DNA of 64,000 bases, taken from assembly GCF_002847445.1 (NCBI RefSeq), contig NZ_CP025430.1, positions 2,232,001-2,296,000 of the forward strand. The letters run 5' to 3'. This document shows positions 52,057 through 60,583 of the stretch, one piece after another. Origin of the DNA: Paracoccus zhejiangensis (GTDB taxonomy: Bacteria > Pseudomonadota > Alphaproteobacteria > Rhodobacterales > Rhodobacteraceae). The number at the start of each line of letters is the position of its first letter. Position 1 is the first letter of the stretch. The translations under genes and the position numbers were made by a program. The notes under the pieces are model-generated. The model worked only from the letters and a program-made list of their open reading frames with translations, did not search any database and had not been told where the DNA came from.

Positions 52057-53040
52057 TCACACCCGCTCGATGATCTTCTCGCCGAACAGGCCCTGCGGCC
52101 GAAAGACGAGGAACAAAAGCGCCAGCACATAGGCGAACCAGTTCTCGGTCGCTCCGCCGACCAGCGGGCCGATGAAGAACTCGAACAGCTTCTCGCCGAC
52201 GCCGACGATCAGCCCGCCGACAATGGCGCCGGGGATCGAGGTGAAGCCGCCCAGCATCAGGACCGGCAGCGCCTTCAGCGCGATCAGCGACAGGCTGAAC
52301 TGCACGCCCGACTTGGTACCCCACATGATCCCCGCGACCAGCGCCACGAAACCGGCGATCGACCAGACCATGATCCAGATGAATTGCAGGCTGATGCCCA
52401 CCGACAGCGCCGCCTGATGGTCATCGGCCACCGCGCGCATGGCCCGGCCCTGCTTGGTATATTGCGAGAACGCGACCAGCGCCGCCACCAGGATCGCCGC
52501 GATGATCGTTGCCCAGATGTCCAGCCGGTCGATGAAATAGCCATAGCCGAACCACTCCGCCGTGGTCGCCTCGACCGTGTCGGAAATCCCCTGAGGTAGC
52601 CCGACATCCAGCGTCTTGATATCGGCGCCCCACATCACGTCGCCGAAGCCTTCGAGGAAATAGGCCAGGCCGATCGTCGCCATGAACAGGATGATCGGCT
52701 CCTGCCCAACCAGATGCTGAAGCACCAGCTTCTCGATCAGCCAGGCCAGCCCGATCATCACCACGGCGGTCAGCAGGATCGCCAGCACCGAGGGCACGGT
52801 CCAGCCGAAATGCTCGAGATGCGTGCCGAACATGGCATTGATCAGATGGGCGAAGGGCACCTGCCCCTGCTGGATGCCGACCAGCGTCAGCGCCGCGAAG
52901 AGGGCCATCACGCCTTGCGCATAGTTGAACACGCCCGAGGCCTTGTAGATCAGCACGAAGCCAAGCGCGACCAGCGAATACATCACCCCGGTCATCAGAC
53001 CGTTCACCAGCACCTCGGATGCAAAGATCAACTGGTCCAT
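52057..53040 (-). CDS. livH: Liv-type ABC transporter permease LivH
   Basis: This 327-residue membrane protein has eight or so helices. LivH signatures are 'GLMTGVMYSLVALGFVLIYK', in part 'ASGVFNYAQGVMALFAA', 'TKQGRAMRAVADDHQAALSVGI' and 'ALKALPVLMLGGFTSIPGA'. It forms the translocation channel with LivM. It follows livG by 24 bases. The substrate is probably set by the binding protein encoded downstream. Confidence 0.93.
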   Translation of the reverse strand: MDQLIFASEVLVNGLMTGVMYSLVALGFVLIYKASGVFNYAQGVMALFAALTLVGIQQGQVPFAHLINAMFGTHLEHFGWTVPSVLAILLTAVVMIGLAWLIEKLVLQHLVGQEPIILFMATIGLAYFLEGFGDVMWGADIKTLDVGLPQGISDTVEATTAEWFGYGYFIDRLDIWATIIAAILVAALVAFSQYTKQGRAMRAVADDHQAALSVGISLQFIWIMVWSIAGFVALVAGIMWGTKSGVQFSLSLIALKALPVLMLGGFTSIPGAIVGGLIVGVGEKLFEFFIGPLVGGATENWFAYVLALLFLVFRPQGLFGEKIIERV

Positions 53041-53064
53041 CAGGCAGCCCTCCGGTTTTTCGCG

Positions 53065-53898
53065 TCAGTCATGGGCGACCCCCAGATAGGCATCGATGAC
53101 TTCCTGATTGTTGCGCACCTCGTCCGGGGTGCCGTCGCCGATCTTGCGGCCGTAATCCATGACCACCACCCGGTCCGAGAGGTCCATGACCACGCCCATG
53201 TCATGCTCGATCAGCGCGATGGTGGTGCCGAATTCGTCGTTCACGTCGAGGATGAAGCGGGACATGTCCTCCTTCTCCTCGACATTCATCCCGGCCATCG
53301 GCTCATCCAGAAGCAGAAGGCCCGGCTCGGCCGCCAGAGCGCGGGCAAGTTCCACCCGCTTCTTCAACCCGTAAGGCAGCCGGCCCACCGGCGTCTTGCG
53401 GATGTTCTGGATCTCCAGAAAGTCGATGATCCGCTCGACCGCCGCGCGGTTCTCGATCTCCTCGCGCTCGGCCGCGCCCCACCAGATCGCCTGGCTGAGG
53501 AAACCGGCCTTCATCCGGTTCAGCCGCCCGGTCATGATATTGTCCAAGACCGACATGCCATCGAACAGCGCGATGTTCTGGAAGGTGCGCGCAATGCCAA
53601 GCCGCGCGACCTCGTAGGGTTTCATCGGCCCGCGCTTCTCGCCCTTGAACCAGACCTCGCCTTCCTGCGGGACATAGAAGCCCGAGATGACGTTCAGCAT
53701 CGAGGATTTGCCGGCACCGTTCGGCCCGATGATCGCCCGGATCTCGCCCTGCCGGATGTCGAAGCTGATGTTCTTGATCGCCTCGACGCCGCCAAAGCGC
53801 AGGGTGATACCCTTGAGGTCCATCAGCACGCCGCCGATCTGGCGGCCATCGGCGGTCACATAGCCCTCGGCGGCTGTATTCGTCTGCATCCCGGTCAT
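53065..53898 (-). CDS. livG: Liv-type ABC transporter ATP-binding protein LivG
   Basis: This 277-residue ATPase has 'LRFGGVEAIKNISFDI', Walker A 'GPNGAGKSSMLNVISGFY', 'LGIARTFQNIALFDGMSVLDNIM', shown in part, Walker B 'LLLLDEPMAGMN' and the switch 'IALIEHDMGVVMDL'. The 'GRLPYGLKKRVELARAL' signature differs from the common LSGGQ, which is usual in LivG. The ATG overlaps the stop of the acyl-CoA ligase gene by four bases, so that ligase and the transporter are translated together. Confidence 0.94.
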   Translation of the reverse strand: MTGMQTNTAAEGYVTADGRQIGGVLMDLKGITLRFGGVEAIKNISFDIRQGEIRAIIGPNGAGKSSMLNVISGFYVPQEGEVWFKGEKRGPMKPYEVARLGIARTFQNIALFDGMSVLDNIMTGRLNRMKAGFLSQAIWWGAAEREEIENRAAVERIIDFLEIQNIRKTPVGRLPYGLKKRVELARALAAEPGLLLLDEPMAGMNVEEKEDMSRFILDVNDEFGTTIALIEHDMGVVMDLSDRVVVMDYGRKIGDGTPDEVRNNQEVIDAYLGVAHD

Positions 53899-55880
53899 TC
53901 CGCCGCCACCTTCTGCTGCAGGGCCTCGCCAAAGACCTGCGCATCCTCGATCTGCAGCGTCGCCTTGATATGGCCCTTGCGACCGTCCTCATAGGTAACC
54001 TCGGTCTCGGTATAGACCGTCGGCGAGCCGTCATAGAGCGCGCTGACCAGATCGGCGAATTTCTCGTTGATGACTGAACGGCGGACCTTGCGGGTGCGGG
54101 TCATCTCGCCATCATCGGGGTCCAGTTCCTTGTGCAGCACGAGGAAGCGATGGATCTGGCAGCCCGACAGCATCGGGTCCTCGGCCACCGAGCGGTTCAC
54201 CTCCTCGACATGGCTCTTGATCGTCGCATAGACCTGCGGATGGGCGGCCAGTTCCTGGTAACTGGCATAGGCGATGTTGTTGCGCTCGGCCCAGTTCCCG
54301 ACGGCGCCCAGATCGATGTTGATCATCGCGGTGCAGAAGTCGCGGCCATTGCCGATCACCACGGCCTCGAGGATGTTGGGATAGAACTTCAGCTTGTTCT
54401 CGACATATTTGGGCGCGAACATCCGGCCATCGGCCATCTTGCCCACGTCCTTGGCGCGATCGATGATCCTGAGATGCCCGGTCCCCTCCTCGAAGAAGCC
54501 AGCATCGCCCGTGGCCACCCAGCCCTCGGCATCCTTGGTCGAGGCGGTGCTGTCGGGATTGTTGTAATATTCGACGAAAGTGCCCGGGCTGCGATAGAAG
54601 ACCTCGCCATTCTCGGCGATCTTCAACTCCACCCCCGGCGAGGGCACGCCCACCGTATCCGAGCGCACCTGCCCGTCGGGCTGCTGGGTGATGAAGACCG
54701 AGGCCTCGGTCTGGCCGTAAAGCTGCTTCAGGTTGATCCCGAGGCTGCGGTAGAAATCGAAGATCTCGGGCCCGATCGCCTCGCCCGCCGTATAGCCGAC
54801 GCGGATGCGCGAATACCCCAGCGTGTTCTTCAGCGGGCCGTAGACGAAGAGATTGCCAAGCGCATAGGCCAGCCGGTCGCCGAAGCCCACGGTCTCGCCA
54901 TCAAGGATAGCCGGGCCGACGCGGCGCGCGACCTTCATGTAATGGTCGAACAACCATTTCTTGAACCGGCCGGCATCCTCCATGCGGATCATCACATTGG
55001 TCAGCTGGCCTTCGAAGACGCGCGGCGGGGCGAAGAAATAGGTCGGCCCAATCTCGCGCAGGTCGGTCATCATCGTATGCGCGCCCTCGGGGCAGTTGAC
55101 GGTGAAGCCCGACCAGATCGCCTGACCCATCGAGAAGATGAAATCACCGACCCAGGCCATCGGCAGATAGGCCAGAACCTCCTCGCCCTCGGTCAGATGG
55201 TCGAAATCGGCAGTGTTCTTCGAGGTCTCGATGATGTTGCGATAGGACAGGACCACGCCCTTGGGCTTGCCGGTCGTGCCGCTGGTATAGAGCATGACGC
55301 AGGTGTCGTCATAGCCGAGGCCAGCAATGCGGGCATCCAGTTCCGGCCCCAGACGGGTCTCGGCGGCGCAGCCCTCGGCCTGCACATCGGCCAGCGCGTT
55401 CATGTGGGAATGGTCGTATTTCCGCATCCCGCGCTTGTCGGTATAGACGATCTGCTCGATGGTTTTCGGCGCATCGGGCATCGACTGCACCTCGAGCACC
55501 TTGTCCACCTGCTCCTGATCGCCGCAGACGACAAAGCGCGCGCCGCTATGCCCCAGCACATAGGCCATCTCTTCGGCCACCGCGTCCTGATAGAGCGGCA
55601 CGGGAACGGCGCCACACATCTGCGCCGCGATCATGGACCAGTAATGGGCGGGACGGTTGCGGCCGATGACGGCGACATGATCGCCGGGTTTCAGGCCCAG
55701 AACGAGGAAACCCAGCGCGATGGCGCGCACCTCTTCGGCGGCCTCGGCCCAGGTCCAGCTTTGCCAGACCCCGAATTCTTTTTCACGATAGGCTGGCCGG
55801 CCACCAAGACGGGCCGCGTTCCGCGCCAGAAGCGCAGGGATCGATTCTGCCTCGCCCGCAGGCGATTGCCGGTCCGTCAT
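53895..55880 (-). CDS. Long-chain acyl-CoA synthetase family AMP-forming ligase
   Basis: This 661-residue protein is of the FAA1/ACSL type: 'DHVAVIGRNRPAHYWSMIA', 'CVMLYTSGTTGKPKGVVLSY', in part, 'FFAPPRVFEGQLTNVM', 'LYGQTEASVFITQQP', 'GWVATGDAGFF' and 'DVGKMADGRMFAPKYVENKL'. It forms acyl-CoA from a free acid. The ATG at 55880 has GGGGAGGA in front. It is the first gene of the operon with livG, livH, livM, the binding protein, livF and a PaaK-like ligase. Two different CoA ligases with one importer suggest trapping of imported acids as CoA esters. Confidence 0.92.
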   Translation of the reverse strand: MTDRQSPAGEAESIPALLARNAARLGGRPAYREKEFGVWQSWTWAEAAEEVRAIALGFLVLGLKPGDHVAVIGRNRPAHYWSMIAAQMCGAVPVPLYQDAVAEEMAYVLGHSGARFVVCGDQEQVDKVLEVQSMPDAPKTIEQIVYTDKRGMRKYDHSHMNALADVQAEGCAAETRLGPELDARIAGLGYDDTCVMLYTSGTTGKPKGVVLSYRNIIETSKNTADFDHLTEGEEVLAYLPMAWVGDFIFSMGQAIWSGFTVNCPEGAHTMMTDLREIGPTYFFAPPRVFEGQLTNVMIRMEDAGRFKKWLFDHYMKVARRVGPAILDGETVGFGDRLAYALGNLFVYGPLKNTLGYSRIRVGYTAGEAIGPEIFDFYRSLGINLKQLYGQTEASVFITQQPDGQVRSDTVGVPSPGVELKIAENGEVFYRSPGTFVEYYNNPDSTASTKDAEGWVATGDAGFFEEGTGHLRIIDRAKDVGKMADGRMFAPKYVENKLKFYPNILEAVVIGNGRDFCTAMINIDLGAVGNWAERNNIAYASYQELAAHPQVYATIKSHVEEVNRSVAEDPMLSGCQIHRFLVLHKELDPDDGEMTRTRKVRRSVINEKFADLVSALYDGSPTVYTETEVTYEDGRKGHIKATLQIEDAQVFGEALQQKVAAE

Positions 55881-55994
55881 ACGTCCTCCCCAGTCGCGTC
55901 GCGTTCCTTGTTGCGGAACTTCGCCGCCAATCATTGCCCCAGTTTTTCGGAAATCCAACGAAATGTTACAGCCGCAATTCTGCGACAGACCGAC

Positions 55995-56942
55995 CTAGCG
56001 GCGGGTTTCCGGCGTCCCGGTTTCGCTGGCGATGACGGCCCCTGCGGCAATGTCCGCGCCGGTCTCGGCCAGCACGACCTCGGCCCGGCGATTGCGGGCC
56101 TCGCTGCGCATGGCGGTGAAATTCGCGGTGAAGATGATGATGGCACCGATGAAGACGGCGGCGCTGATCGGCTCGTCATGAAGCAGCCAGCCAATCACCG
56201 CGATCAGCGGCACGCGCAGGAAATCTATGGGAATGGCAATCGAGGCATCCATGACCCGCAAGGCCTGCGCCATGGTGTAATGCGCCGTCAGCGCGGTGAT
56301 GCCGACCATCAGCATCCATGGCAGATCACCCCAGCCCGGCGCCACCCAGCCGCCGCGCAGCGCCAGCAGCGCCAGCCCCATCGGCAATTGCATCAGCACC
56401 ATCCAGACAACAATGATCTGCGGCGAGGAGTTGCGGGTCAGCCGTTTGACAAAAACCGTCGAGGCGCCATAGCCCGCCGCCGCCAGCAACACCACAAAGG
56501 CTGCCGGATCGATGATCGCGGCACCGGGGCGCAGCACGATCAAGACGCCGATGAAGCTGACGGCCATGGCGATGATCCGCGGCCGGCCGATGCGCTCGCC
56601 CAAGGCGGCCCAGGCAAAGATCGCCACCCAGATCGGCATGGTGAATTCCAGCGCAAAGACCTCGGCCAGGGGCATCAGCGCCACGCCGAGCGTCCAGCAA
56701 TATTGCGCGCCGAAATGCACCAGGTTGCGCAGCCCATGCAGGCGGAAGTCGCGCATCTGCCGAAGCTCGGGCAGAAGATGCCGCGCCAGGATCAGCACCA
56801 CGACCAGTCCGACCAGCGAGCGGATGACCAGGATCTGCGCGATGGACATGGTATCGGCCAGCTCGCGCGAGCCGATGGCCATGCCGATGAACGAGGCAAG
56901 GCAGGCCATCATCCACAGGATGCCCGCGCCCATGCCGCTCAT
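55995..56942 (-). CDS. EamA/DMT-superfamily transporter
   Basis: This 315-residue protein has ten predicted membrane helices in two EamA repeats. Motifs are 'FIGMAIGSRELADTMSIAQILVIRSL', in part 'RSLVGLVVVLILARHLLP', 'ALMPLAEVFALEFTMPIW', 'VSFIGVLIVLRPGAAI' and 'DFLRVPLIAVIGWLLHDEP'. EamA proteins commonly export amino acids, nucleosides or other small metabolites. Its ATG overlaps the DUF488 gene by four bases. The C-terminal tail is Ala/Glu/Thr rich. Substrate unknown. Confidence 0.88.
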   Translation of the reverse strand: MSGMGAGILWMMACLASFIGMAIGSRELADTMSIAQILVIRSLVGLVVVLILARHLLPELRQMRDFRLHGLRNLVHFGAQYCWTLGVALMPLAEVFALEFTMPIWVAIFAWAALGERIGRPRIIAMAVSFIGVLIVLRPGAAIIDPAAFVVLLAAAGYGASTVFVKRLTRNSSPQIIVVWMVLMQLPMGLALLALRGGWVAPGWGDLPWMLMVGITALTAHYTMAQALRVMDASIAIPIDFLRVPLIAVIGWLLHDEPISAAVFIGAIIIFTANFTAMRSEARNRRAEVVLAETGADIAAGAVIASETGTPETRR

Positions 56943-57307
56943 GATTGAGCCAGAAGCACGTCGCGCAGCACCACCGCCTCGTTATGCAGCCGGTCGCGCG
57001 CGCCATAGACCAGCGTGACCACGCCTTTCCGCGCCAGATCGCGCAGCTGATCCAGTTCGGCCTGATGGCCCTGCAACTCGGCACGGTAGCGGGTCTGGAA
57101 CTCGGCCCATTTCGCCGGCTCATGGCCGAACCATTCGCGCAAGGCGGTGCTGGGCGCGATGTCCTTCATCCAGTCGCTCAGCGCCGCCCGCGTCTTGCTG
57201 ACCCCGCGCGGCCACAGCCGATCCACCAGAATCCGCGTACCATCATCCGGTGAGACAGGGTCATAAGCGCGCTTCAACCGCACATGCGAGGCCGGAATCT
57301 CACCCAT
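56939..57307 (-). CDS. DUF488 family protein
   Basis: This 122-residue protein has 'VRLKRAYDPVSPDDGTRILVDRLWPRGVSK', in part 'RILVDRLWPRGVSK', 'LREWFGHEPAKWAEFQTRY' and 'VTLVYGARDRLHNEAVVL', matching DUF488. The family includes uncharacterised proteins often encoded next to small-molecule transporters. It is translationally coupled to the EamA gene. Role unknown. Confidence 0.9.
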   Translation of the reverse strand: MGEIPASHVRLKRAYDPVSPDDGTRILVDRLWPRGVSKTRAALSDWMKDIAPSTALREWFGHEPAKWAEFQTRYRAELQGHQAELDQLRDLARKGVVTLVYGARDRLHNEAVVLRDVLLAQS

Positions 57308-57319
57308 TTCACCTGGCTT

Positions 57320-57360
57320 AAATATCCTGCGGGGGGTGCGGGGGGCGCAAAGCCCCCCGC
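57320..57360 (+). repeat. GC-rich intergenic repeat with perfect hairpin
   Basis: AAATATCCTGC is followed by GGGGGGTGC and a hairpin with arms GCGGGGGGC (57338-57346) and GCCCCCCGC (57352-57360). The same layout occurs on the minus strand at 51947-51984. It lies between the aldehyde dehydrogenase stop and the DUF488 gene, and the hairpin may also end transcription. Confidence 0.65.
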
Positions 57361-57364
57361 TTCT

Positions 57365-58816
57365 TCACGCGTCCTGGTCCCAGCCCGAGATCGCCTTGCT
57401 GTCCATGAACTCTTCCAGCCCGGCCACGCCGCCCTCGCGTGCCCGGCCCGAGGCCTTGACCCCGCCAAACGCCGAGCCCCGGCCGCGGCCGATGCCGTTC
57501 ATCTCGACCATGCCCGAGCGCAGCTTGCGTGCCAGCCGGTTGCGCCGTGCGCCGTCCTGCGTCTGGACGTAATTGGTCAGACCATAGATCGTGTCATTGG
57601 CGATGCCGACCGCCTCATCTTCACTGTCGAAGGGGATGATGGTCAGCACCGGGCCAAAGATCTCCTGCCGGGCGATGGTCATGTCGTTGTTCACATCGGC
57701 AAAGACCGTCGGGCGGACGAAATAGCCCCGGTTCACCCCCTCGGGCAGACCCGGACCGCCGGCCACCAGCCGCGCGCCCTCGTCGATACCCTGCTGGATC
57801 AGCCCCTGGATCTTCTCCCATTGCTGTTTGCTGACCACCGGCCCGATATGGCGGCCCGGTTCATGGGCCGATCCAACCGGCGTCTCTGCAGCCACCTTGG
57901 CCGCCACTTCCACCGCCTTGTCATAGGCTGAGCGTTCGACCAGCATCCGGGTCGGCGCGTTGCAGGACTGGCCGCTGTTGTAAAAGACATGGCGCACGCC
58001 GCGCGTCACCGCCTTCTCGTCGGCATCGGCAAAGACCAGGTTCGCGCCCTTGCCGCCCAGTTCCAGCGCCACCTTCTTCACCGTATCGGCCGCCGCCTTG
58101 GTGATGGCGATGCCGGCGCGGGTCGAGCCGGTGAAGCTGATCATGTCCACGTCGGGATGGGTCGAGAGCTGAGTGCCGACACCCAGACCGTCACCGTTGA
58201 CCATGTTGAAGACGCCCGGCGGGAACCCGGCCTCGTCGACCATCTCGGTAAAGACGATCGAGCTCAGCGGCGCGATCTCGGACGGCTTCAGCACCACGGT
58301 ATTGCCGGCCAGCAGCGCCGGCGTCACCTTCAGCGCCACCTGGTTCATCGGCCAGTTCCACGGCGTGATCAGCCCGACCACGCCGATCGGCTCCCAGGCC
58401 ACCATGCTCGAGGGCGCATGGGCGCCAAGCGGGCGGATGAACTCGAAATTGCGGAAGGCGTCGATGAAGGTCTCGATGTGGAAGCTGCCGGCCTGCGCCT
58501 GGTCGCCCTCGGACATGTCGGCGGGGGCGCCCATCTCGGCACTGATCGCCAGCGCCATGTCCTTGTTGCGGCGCTTGTAGATCTCCAGCAGTTTCTCGAC
58601 CAGTGCCAGACGCTCGGCCGGCGGGGTGGCCGACCAGGCCGGGAAGGCAGCCTTGGCGGCGGCCACGGCGGCATTGGTATCGGCCTCATCGCCGAGGCTG
58701 ATGATCGCCACCGGCTCTTCCGTCGTCGGGTCGATGACCTCGAGATCGGCGGCGCGGGCGGGGTTCACCCATTCGCCATTGATATAGAATTTGCGCTTGT
58801 CCTGAAGCTCGGCCAT
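57365..58816 (-). CDS. NAD(P)-dependent aldehyde dehydrogenase
   Basis: This 483-residue aldehyde dehydrogenase has catalytic Cys285 ('NSGQSCNAPTRM'), general base Glu252 ('ALELGGKG'), oxyanion Asn154 ('TPWNWPMNQ') and the cofactor motif 'ISFTGSTRAG'. It oxidises aldehydes to acids; the substrate cannot be read from the sequence. ATG 58816 is supported by AGGAGG upstream. It is divergent from a peroxiredoxin gene with an inverted repeat between them, which suggests a shared stress regulator (inference). Confidence 0.93.
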   Translation of the reverse strand: MAELQDKRKFYINGEWVNPARAADLEVIDPTTEEPVAIISLGDEADTNAAVAAAKAAFPAWSATPPAERLALVEKLLEIYKRRNKDMALAISAEMGAPADMSEGDQAQAGSFHIETFIDAFRNFEFIRPLGAHAPSSMVAWEPIGVVGLITPWNWPMNQVALKVTPALLAGNTVVLKPSEIAPLSSIVFTEMVDEAGFPPGVFNMVNGDGLGVGTQLSTHPDVDMISFTGSTRAGIAITKAAADTVKKVALELGGKGANLVFADADEKAVTRGVRHVFYNSGQSCNAPTRMLVERSAYDKAVEVAAKVAAETPVGSAHEPGRHIGPVVSKQQWEKIQGLIQQGIDEGARLVAGGPGLPEGVNRGYFVRPTVFADVNNDMTIARQEIFGPVLTIIPFDSEDEAVGIANDTIYGLTNYVQTQDGARRNRLARKLRSGMVEMNGIGRGRGSAFGGVKASGRAREGGVAGLEEFMDSKAISGWDQDA

Positions 58817-58928
58817 GTCGCCCTCCTGTCTTGCGGTTGTCTGTGAACCTGACACCGGGCTTTTCCACCTTCAAGGCCGATCCGCCCGGCAGATTGCCCG
58901 ATCTGCAATCAATCAGCCGTTCGATTAA

Positions 58929-58949
58929 TCACGACATGTATAGTCGTGA
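58929..58949. promoter_or_regulatory. Inverted repeat between aldehyde dehydrogenase and peroxiredoxin genes
   Basis: Arms TCACGAC (58929-58935) and GTCGTGA (58943-58949) surround ATGTATA. The spacing of about 14 bases between arm centres suits a dimeric DNA-binding protein. It lies 69 bases upstream of the peroxiredoxin start and 113 bases upstream of the dehydrogenase start. No regulator gene is adjacent. Confidence 0.5.
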
Positions 58950-59017
58950 AATAGGGCTGGCATTTCCCGCGTTCTCGCCTATGTTCCCATCAGGCACCCA
59001 ATCCGAAAGGACTCCGC

Positions 59018-59674
59018 ATGTCCCTGCGCATCAACGACATCGCCCCCGATTTCACCGCCGATTCGACCGAAGGCGAGATCCATTTCCACGACTGGCTGGG
59101 CGACAGCTATGGCATCATCTTCAGTCATCCGCGCGATTTCACCCCGGTCTGCACCACCGAATTCAGCGCCGTGGCGCAGCTGGTGCCGGAATTCGAGGCG
59201 CGTGGCACCAAGGTCATCGGCGTTTCGGTCGATTCGGTCGAGGATCACGGCAAATGGAAGCACGACATCGAAAGCGTCGCCGGCGTTCCGGCGAATTTCG
59301 CCATCATCGATGACAGCTCGCTGACCGTGGCAAAGGCTTATGACATGCTGCCGGCCGATTACTACCTGCCGACCGAGGGCCGGACGCCGGCGCATTCGGC
59401 CACCGTGCGCAGCGTCTTCATCATCGGTCCGGACAAGAAGGTCCGGCTGACCATGACCTATCCCATGTCCATCGGCCGCAACTTCGCCGAGATCCTGCGC
59501 GCGCTCGACGCGGTGCGCAAGACCGACGGAGTGCCGCTGGCGACGCCCGCGAACTGGGTGCCGGGTCAGGATGTCATCGTGGCACTGGCACTGGACGATG
59601 CCGCCGCCGAGGCGAAATATGGCGCGCTCGACAAGAAGCTGCCCTATCTGCGCTTTGCCAAGGACCCGGCCTGA
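59018..59674 (+). CDS. Peroxiredoxin, 1-Cys Prx6 type
   Basis: This 218-residue thiol peroxidase has the Prx6 motif 'FSHPRDFTPVCTTE' with peroxidatic Cys45 and neighbouring His37 and Thr42. The active-site arginine lies in 'ATVRSVFIIGPDKKVRL'. 'YYLPTEGRTPAHSATVRS' and 'PANWVPGQDVIV' are typical of the group. It reduces peroxides in the cytoplasm. AAAGGA precedes the ATG. It is divergent from an aldehyde dehydrogenase and is followed by two glycan genes that may be read through. Confidence 0.94.
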   Translation: MSLRINDIAPDFTADSTEGEIHFHDWLGDSYGIIFSHPRDFTPVCTTEFSAVAQLVPEFEARGTKVIGVSVDSVEDHGKWKHDIESVAGVPANFAIIDDSSLTVAKAYDMLPADYYLPTEGRTPAHSATVRSVFIIGPDKKVRLTMTYPMSIGRNFAEILRALDAVRKTDGVPLATPANWVPGQDVIVALALDDAAAEAKYGALDKKLPYLRFAKDPA

Positions 59675-59683
59675 TCGCCGGTC

Positions 59684-60559
59684 GTGGCCCGCTCTGACCG
59701 GCCACTGTCGCGAAAGCTGATCCGGCTGGGGTTTCAGGCGATGGGGCGCAGCCGCGCCCATCGCCAGGATCTCTGGCCGGGTCTCGCCATCGACCGCGCC
59801 AGCGGCGGCGTCACTTGGCGCGGACGGTTGCTGTTCACTCTGACCGCACCCGCCGCGATGATCCCGGCAAACCTGCCGCTGATTGCCGCGGTCGGCTCCG
59901 GCCCCTCGCTGAAGAACCAGCGGATCGAGGCGCTTGGGGATGGCACCGCCATCCTGTGCAACGGCGCCGCAAGTCTGACGGACCGCATCCGTCCGCTCGC
60001 CGTCGCGGTCGAGGACGAGCGCTTTGTCTTCCGCCACCACGCCATGCTGGCCGCCCTGCCCCGCGACATCCCGCTGCTTCTGTCGCCAGCCGCCATCCGG
60101 GCCTGGGCCGAGCGCGACCCGGGTTCACTGGAAAACCGCCCGATCGCCCTGATCGAAAACCTCGAGCGCCCGCTTGGAGGTCCCCGCCGCCCGCTCTCGG
60201 CCCCGGCACTGCGCGACATCGTGCTGCGCGGCCATCGCGGCGCGCTGTCGCTGGCCCCCGATCAAGGCGTGGTGATCACCGGCACGGTGGCTTTCTCGGC
60301 CGTGCAGTTCGCACTGGCTGCCGCGCCCCGGCAGATACTGTTGGCCGGGATCGACCTGACCAATGACGCCGAACCGCGGTTTTACGAGGGCACCGATACT
60401 GCACCCTCAGGCCTTTCGGCGGGGATCGAGCGGATCCTGGCGGGGTTCGGATTGGCACGCGAGGCGGCAGCACGGCGCGATATCGCGATCACCTGCGCCT
60501 CGCCGGTTTCGGCGCTGCTTGGCTTGGGCTATCCCCTTGATGACTCGCTGACCCCCTAG
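59684..60559 (+). CDS. MptE-like/DUF115-type protein, probable surface-glycan function
   Basis: This 291-residue frame starts at GTG 59684. It carries 'AAVGSGPSLKNQRIEAL' and 'TAILCNGAASL', the nucleotide-binding motif of DUF115/MptE-like and some sialyl- or glycosyl-transferase proteins ('GSGPSL', 'CNGA'). Further on are 'GTVAFSAVQFALAAAPRQILLAGIDL' elements. The N-terminus is uncertain: a second start (ATG 59741) gives 272 residues and would still include the motif. It lies next to a family 8 glycosyltransferase gene, so a role in lipopolysaccharide or capsule synthesis is plausible. Confidence 0.65.
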   Translation: MARSDRPLSRKLIRLGFQAMGRSRAHRQDLWPGLAIDRASGGVTWRGRLLFTLTAPAAMIPANLPLIAAVGSGPSLKNQRIEALGDGTAILCNGAASLTDRIRPLAVAVEDERFVFRHHAMLAALPRDIPLLLSPAAIRAWAERDPGSLENRPIALIENLERPLGGPRRPLSAPALRDIVLRGHRGALSLAPDQGVVITGTVAFSAVQFALAAAPRQILLAGIDLTNDAEPRFYEGTDTAPSGLSAGIERILAGFGLAREAAARRDIAITCASPVSALLGLGYPLDDSLTP

Positions 60560-60583
60560 AGCATTTCACCGGATAAGGGCGCC

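Noticed and set aside
54132..56948. A 938-codon open frame on the plus strand
   Set aside because: Antisense to the acyl-CoA ligase and EamA genes; low-complexity Asp/His/Arg composition and no recognisable domain.
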